Origin: Tectiglobus sp965223355
GTDB lineage: Bacteria > Pseudomonadota > Alphaproteobacteria > Rhizobiales > Hyphomicrobiaceae
DNA: 64,000 nucleotides
Assembly: GCA_965223355.1 (NCBI GenBank)
Contig: CBDCWE010000003.1
Coordinates: 2,852,001 to 2,916,000 of the forward strand
Direction of reading: 5' to 3'
A program made the translations under genes and the position numbers. Positions 60,304-64,000 of the stretch are shown here, piece after piece (positions within the stretch are counted from its first letter, which is position 1; each line of letters opens with the position of its first letter). Below the pieces are notes generated by a model. That model was given only the letters and a program-made list of their open reading frames with translations. It had not been told where the DNA came from and did no database searches.

Positions 60304-61107
60304 ATGTTGGTTGATCATCACTGCCATCTCGATTTTCCCCAGTTCACCGATCAGCGCGCGGCAATCGTTGCCCGCGCGACGGCGGCCGGTGTCGGCATCA
60401 TCGTCACGATCTCAACGCGGGTCAGAAACTTGCCGGAGCTGCTGGCGATCGCCGAGCAGTTCCCGAACGTGTTCTGTTCGGTTGGCACCCATCCCCATTA
60501 TGCAGACCAGGAACGCGACGTATCAGCCAGCGAATTGATCGACCTGGCCCGGCACCCCAAGGTCGTGGCGATTGGCGAGGCCGGCCTCGACTATCACTAC
60601 CAGCGCAGCTCCCGCGAGGCACAGGCCGAAGGTTTCAGGCGCCACATTGAAGCTGCACGCGATACCGGTCTGCCGCTCGAAATTCACGCCCGCGATGCCG
60701 ATGACGACACCGCCGCGATCCTCGAACGTGAATTCGCCAAGGGCCCGTTCAAGGCTATCCTGCATTGTTATACCGGCGGGCCCGATCTTGCCCGTCGTGC
60801 CGTCGCGCTTGGGCTGATGATTTCGTTCACCGGCATCCTGACGTTCAAGCGCTGCGATGATTTGCGGGCGATTGCCGCCGACGTCCCGCTGTCGCAACTG
60901 CTGGTCGAAACGGACGCCCCCTACCTTGCCCCGGCGCCATTTCGCAGCAAGACCAACGAGCCGGCCTTCGTGCGCTACACCGCCGAAACATTGGCCGCTG
61001 TCAAAGGCGTCGGTTTCGATGACATCGCGCACCATACGACCGAGAACTTCTTTCGAACATTTTCAAAGGTCCCGCGCGATGCAGCCGTGGAGACGACCGC
61101 TGCATGA
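60304..61107 (+). CDS. TatD family metal-dependent hydrolase
   Basis: 267 residues. Metal ligands: HCHLD near the N-terminus (HHCHLDFP), Glu in AIGEAGLDYHY, His in PLEIHARDA, His in AILHCYTGG and Asp in LVETDAPYLAP. TatD proteins are Mg2+-dependent 3'-5' DNA exonucleases or D-tyrosyl/deacylase-like enzymes. It follows metG and overlaps the next gene by ATGA, the usual alphaproteobacterial arrangement. Confidence 0.95.
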   Translation: MLVDHHCHLDFPQFTDQRAAIVARATAAGVGIIVTISTRVRNLPELLAIAEQFPNVFCSVGTHPHYADQERDVSASELIDLARHPKVVAIGEAGLDYHYQRSSREAQAEGFRRHIEAARDTGLPLEIHARDADDDTAAILEREFAKGPFKAILHCYTGGPDLARRAVALGLMISFTGILTFKRCDDLRAIAADVPLSQLLVETDAPYLAPAPFRSKTNEPAFVRYTAETLAAVKGVGFDDIAHHTTENFFRTFSKVPRDAAVETTAA

Positions 61108-61904
61108 CGTTGAAATTCACCATTCTCGGCTGTGGTGCATCGGGCGGCGTGCCTCGCGTCGGCAATGATTGGGGCGCATGCGACCCGGACAATCCGCGCA
61201 ACCGCCGCCAGCGTTGCGCTGCCTTGTTTGAAAAGCTCGATGGGCAGGGAAGGTCAACGACGATCCTGGTTGATACGGGGCCGGACATCCGCGCCCAGAT
61301 CCTGCAGGCCGATGTCCATCGGACCGACGCCGTCCTCTATACGCACGGTCATGCCGACCACACCCACGGCATCGATGATCTGCGCTTTCTTGCCTATCGC
61401 ATGCGTCAACGCATCGAGATCTGGTCCGATGAGTACACGCGGCAGAGTTTGGCCGCCCGCTTTGCCTACTGTTTCGCCGGTGGCGGCCATAGCGACTATC
61501 CACCCATTCTGCATGCCAACACGATCCACGCGCCACAACGCATCATCATCACCGGTGATGCCGGTCCGGTCGAAGTCATTGCCATCCCGCAATACCACGG
61601 CAGAATTCCGTCGCTGGGCTTTCGGGTTGGCAAGGTTGCCTATTCACCGGATGTCAGCGGTTTGCCGGACGAGGCGCTGCCGCTGCTCGCCGATCTCGAC
61701 GTGTGGATTGTCGATGCCCTGCGCTACCAGCCCCATCACGGCCATTTCAGTGTCGATCAGGCTCTGGAATGGATCGCGCGCCTCAAGCCAAAACGCGCCA
61801 TTCTGACTCACCTCAACGTCGAACTCGACTACGATACGTTGTCAAACGAACTGCCGCCCGGCGTCGAGCCCGCCTACGATGGCTTATGGTTCGAAGCGAG
61901 CTGA
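61104..61904 (+). CDS. MBL fold metallo-hydrolase, PhnP-like
   Basis: 266 residues. It begins LKFTILGCGASGGVPRVGNDWGACDPDNP, the family signature of the enzymes near PhnP/cyclic phosphodiesterase, then DTGPDIRAQIL and the zinc motif YTHGHADHTHGIDDLR (HxHxDH). Later ligands are in the DVWIVDALRYQPHHGHFSV segment and LTHLN. It probably hydrolyses a cyclic phosphate or similar ester; the substrate is unproven. It closes the metG-tatD set, and a double-hairpin repeat starts 5 bases after its stop. Confidence 0.93.
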   Translation: MTLKFTILGCGASGGVPRVGNDWGACDPDNPRNRRQRCAALFEKLDGQGRSTTILVDTGPDIRAQILQADVHRTDAVLYTHGHADHTHGIDDLRFLAYRMRQRIEIWSDEYTRQSLAARFAYCFAGGGHSDYPPILHANTIHAPQRIIITGDAGPVEVIAIPQYHGRIPSLGFRVGKVAYSPDVSGLPDEALPLLADLDVWIVDALRYQPHHGHFSVDQALEWIARLKPKRAILTHLNVELDYDTLSNELPPGVEPAYDGLWFEAS

Positions 61905-61909
61905 GCCCT

Positions 61910-62046
61910 TAGATCATCGTGCTTTAAGTTGGAACCGCTATTGCGGTTCCAACTTAAAGCACAAAGATGATCGCCACTTTAGAGGCGAGCAACTTTCTGC
62001 CTTTATTCGGGATCGTTCCGATTCCGAATAAAGGCAGGTTGCTCTA
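61910..62046 (+). repeat. 137-bp double-hairpin repeat (family 2)
   Basis: Full copy bounded by TA. Hairpin A centres on GGAACCGC-TATT-GCGGTTCC, hairpin B on TTCGGGATCGTTCCGATTCC. Only a few bases differ from the copies at 29263 and 55399. It lies just after the MBL gene and may act as a transcription end. Confidence 0.88.
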
Positions 62047-62057
62047 GCCGTTCGGAT

Positions 62058-62099
62058 TTATACCAGCCCGCATAAATATTGATCCGTTTCACCGCAGCG
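62058..62099. repeat. short dispersed repeat, copy 2
   Basis: ATACCAGCCCGCATAA, two variable bases, ATTGATCCGTTTCACCG, one variable base, AGCG; same as at 24664-24703. The rest of the gap to 62323 holds no gene I can support. Confidence 0.6.
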
Positions 62100-62323
62100 A
62101 TTGTTGTCGCCAGCGAGGCGGGTGTCGTGTCGTGCCGTGGTCCATGGACCACAAGCGGTGCCCAACGCAGCCGGCGGCGTTGGCGGCAAATGTGGCAATT
62201 CAATTCATCAAGCGTAAGTTTGCCTATCACGCCGTCCGGGCGGTGCCGGCGTCGGGCGCAAACAGCATGCCGGTCGAGCGTTGCCGAGCGATATCGCCAT
62301 CCCCGCCCGCTGCAGTCTGGCGC

Positions 62324-63139
62324 TCATTCCTTGGCTTTCCCAAACAGCTGGGTCAGAATCAAAAGCGTCGACGAGATCAAAATCATGATCGTGGAAATAG
62401 ATGCGATCGTCGGGTCGATCTGGTCGCGCAGAGCGTTGAACATGTTCCGTGTCAACGTGGAATTGTCTCCGCCGGACACGAACATCGCAACAATCACCTC
62501 ATCAAACGACGTCAGAAACGACAACAGTGCCGCTGTAACCACGGAAAATTTGATCTGTGGCAACGTCACGGTCAAAAACGCGGACGTCCGCGACGCACCA
62601 AGACTGCGGGCTGCCATTTCCTGGTTCATGTCATAGCTCTTGAGTGCGGCGCTAACGATGATCAAAACCAACGGCAGCGCCAACAGTGTATGGGCGAGCA
62701 CCAGGCCGATCAGAGTGTTCACCATTTTGAGCTGGACGTAGGCGTAGAAGGCGCCGATGGCGATCAGGATGACAGGGATGATAATCGGCGTGATGAGCAA
62801 CAAATATATGAACCGCCCTGCCCAATGCCGCGTTGTGGAAAGCCCATAGGCCGCCAGAGTGCCGATCGGCGTCGCCACCAGCATGGTCAGCAAACCGGCT
62901 TTCAAAGAGGTATATGTTGCCTGCACCCATTCCGGCGAACCGAGATAGTGCTCGTACCATCTGAATGACCATTGCCGCGGCGGAAACTCAAGGTATTGGG
63001 ATTGAGAAAACGACATCGGGATAACGATCAGCGTCGGCGCGACCAATAGGAACATAATGATCACGGCGGTAACGTACAGCCATAGCCGCTGGCCATGCGT
63101 AATCTGCGTTTCCGACGTTGGACGGTTGAGCCAATTCAT
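62324..63139 (-). CDS. ABC transporter permease, PotC/polyamine type
   Basis: 271 residues with about six membrane segments. The cytoplasmic EAA loop is MAARSLGASRTSAFLTVTLP. The MSFSQSQYLEFPPRQWSFRWY opening of the periplasmic loop is typical of spermidine/putrescine, opine and similar permeases. It works with the permease at 63143, 3 bp upstream. The binding protein and ATPase genes are not in the window and should lie to the right. The start ATG follows directly on that gene's stop. Substrate unknown. Confidence 0.92.
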   Translation of the reverse strand: MNWLNRPTSETQITHGQRLWLYVTAVIIMFLLVAPTLIVIPMSFSQSQYLEFPPRQWSFRWYEHYLGSPEWVQATYTSLKAGLLTMLVATPIGTLAAYGLSTTRHWAGRFIYLLLITPIIIPVILIAIGAFYAYVQLKMVNTLIGLVLAHTLLALPLVLIIVSAALKSYDMNQEMAARSLGASRTSAFLTVTLPQIKFSVVTAALLSFLTSFDEVIVAMFVSGGDNSTLTRNMFNALRDQIDPTIASISTIMILISSTLLILTQLFGKAKE

Positions 63140-63142
63140 TGT

Positions 63143-64000
63143 TCAGTGCCCTTGACCGAGTATCCTATCCAACTGCAACACACGCGAGGCCGCAAACAAC
63201 ACTGCAAATGTTGTCACCAGGAGTACGACACCCAACGCACTTGCCGCGCCCCAGTTGAAGAACAGCTCGATATTCGCCGTTATCTGGTTTGAAACCATAA
63301 TCACCCTGCCGCCGCCCAAAACCGCCGGTGTCACGAAAAATCCGAGACATAGAATGAAAACAATCAATGAGCCGGCAAGCAGGCCCGGCAGGGACAGCGG
63401 GAAAAAGACGGTCCAGAATGACTGTATTGGAGTTGCCCCGAGATTGGCGGCAGCTTTGATGTAATCTTTGTCGATCGACTTCATCGAGGCATAGAGCGGC
63501 AACACCAGGAACGGCAGCATGATATGCACCATGCCGATCAGAGTTCCCGTGAGATTGTGAACCAGTTTGACCGGCTCATCCCACAGACCGATGTCCATTG
63601 CCCAGCTGTTGAGCAGGCCCTGGCGCTGGAGTAGGACGAGCCAGGCATACGTGCGCACGAGCAACGACGTCCAGAACGGCAGCAAGACCGTCAACATGCA
63701 CAAATTGGCGGCGCGTGGCGGCAATTGCGACAGGAAATAGGCCAACGGATAACCGATCAGGATACATAAACCGGTTGTCAAAAAACTCACTTCGAAAGTC
63801 GTGTAGAAAATCCTTCCATAGGCCTTGCTCTCCAACATTCTATTGTAATGCTCGAGCGAAAAGCTGCCATCGTCACTCAAGAATGACATGTAAAACAGCC
63901 ATCCCACGGGTATGAAGATAATCACGACAACCAACAGCACCGCCGGCAACGTCAGGGCCAACAACAGCCATTGTTCGCGTATTGCATCGCGCCGCAGCAG
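63143..64000 (-). CDS. ABC transporter permease, PotB type, 5' end beyond the window
   Basis: At least 285 residues. The frame stays open to the window edge (the last codons read LLRRDAIREQWLLLALTL), so the start is outside. Six membrane segments and an EAA loop IKAAANLGATPIQSFWTVFFPLSLPG are visible, and LSDDGSFSLEHYNRML matches the PotB periplasmic loop. Partner of the PotC-type permease. The substrate could be a polyamine or a related cation. It is transcribed leftward. Confidence 0.9.
   Translation of the reverse strand: MLRRDAIREQWLLLALTLPAVLLVVVIIFIPVGWLFYMSFLSDDGSFSLEHYNRMLESKAYGRIFYTTFEVSFLTTGLCILIGYPLAYFLSQLPPRAANLCMLTVLLPFWTSLLVRTYAWLVLLQRQGLLNSWAMDIGLWDEPVKLVHNLTGTLIGMVHIMLPFLVLPLYASMKSIDKDYIKAAANLGATPIQSFWTVFFPLSLPGLLAGSLIVFILCLGFFVTPAVLGGGRVIMVSNQITANIELFFNWGAASALGVVLLVTTFAVLFAASRVLQLDRILGQGH

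Overview
The window is GC-rich and contiguous, and looks like chromosome from an alphaproteobacterium, probably Hyphomicrobiales (Rhizobiales)-like. Two things point there: the gene string D,D-carboxypeptidase - tmk - holB - metG - tatD - MBL hydrolase at the right end, and the set of soxBDAG, GlxA-type regulator, DUF6460 protein and ligase-associated helicase/PdeM. I recognise about 48 protein genes, one tRNA-Ser(UGA), one complete IS481 element and one decayed IS110 element.

Layout. 1-6300: a gamma-glutamylcyclotransferase gene broken at its 3' end by a small inverted-repeat element, a serine-glyoxylate-type aminotransferase, an IS110 remnant, a rhomboid protease, a 268-bp tandem repeat array and a GlxA-family regulator. 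6300-11000: an RND efflux pair. 11400-16560: the heterotetrameric sarcosine oxidase operon soxB-D-A-G. 16900-19130: a large protein that looks like a nucleotide cyclase/ATPase/TPR regulator that has lost its catalytic parts. 19560-24600: prkA-yeaH-spoVR. 24700-28050: a LuxR-type response regulator divergent from a DUF4212/SSS symporter pair; acs lies at 34.6 kb, so this is probably an acetate uptake and activation module. 28-36.5 kb: prolyl aminopeptidase, MBL hydrolase, alpha/beta hydrolase, ABC-F ATPase, methyltransferase, acs. 36.5-39.4 kb: a gene-poor, locally AT-rich stretch with a DUF262/DUF1524 (GmrSD-like) gene. 39.5-54 kb: DUF952, pyrD, MATE, DEXH helicase + PdeM, TauE-type exporter, small membrane proteins, SLC13 permease, aspartate-type aminotransferase, hydrolase. 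53.9-55.3 kb: IS481 element abutting tRNA-Ser. 55.7-61.9 kb: dac-tmk-holB-metG-tatD-MBL. 62.3-64.0 kb: two polyamine-type ABC permeases, the second cut by the window edge.

Metabolic reading: sarcosine oxidase makes glycine plus a one-carbon unit on folate, and the aminotransferase works on glyoxylate, serine and glycine. The GlxA/GbdR-type regulator fits control of methylated-amine catabolism. All of this is inference from families and proximity.

The most unusual content is the intergenic DNA. At least four families of short, structured repeats without a transposase recur here: (1) a 260-bp element with 27-bp terminal inverted repeats and a CTAG target duplication; (2) a 137-bp double-hairpin element bounded by TA, with 59-bp single-hairpin derivatives; (3) a run of five consecutive hairpins placed after stop codons, with compensatory base changes between copies; (4) a 173-bp element with 32-bp inverted ends. 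Three families supply the present stop codon of a neighbouring gene. For family 1 the exact pre-insertion reading frame can be rebuilt from the sequence. The IS110 remnant sits inside a family 3 copy and is itself interrupted, in frame, by a family 2 hairpin.
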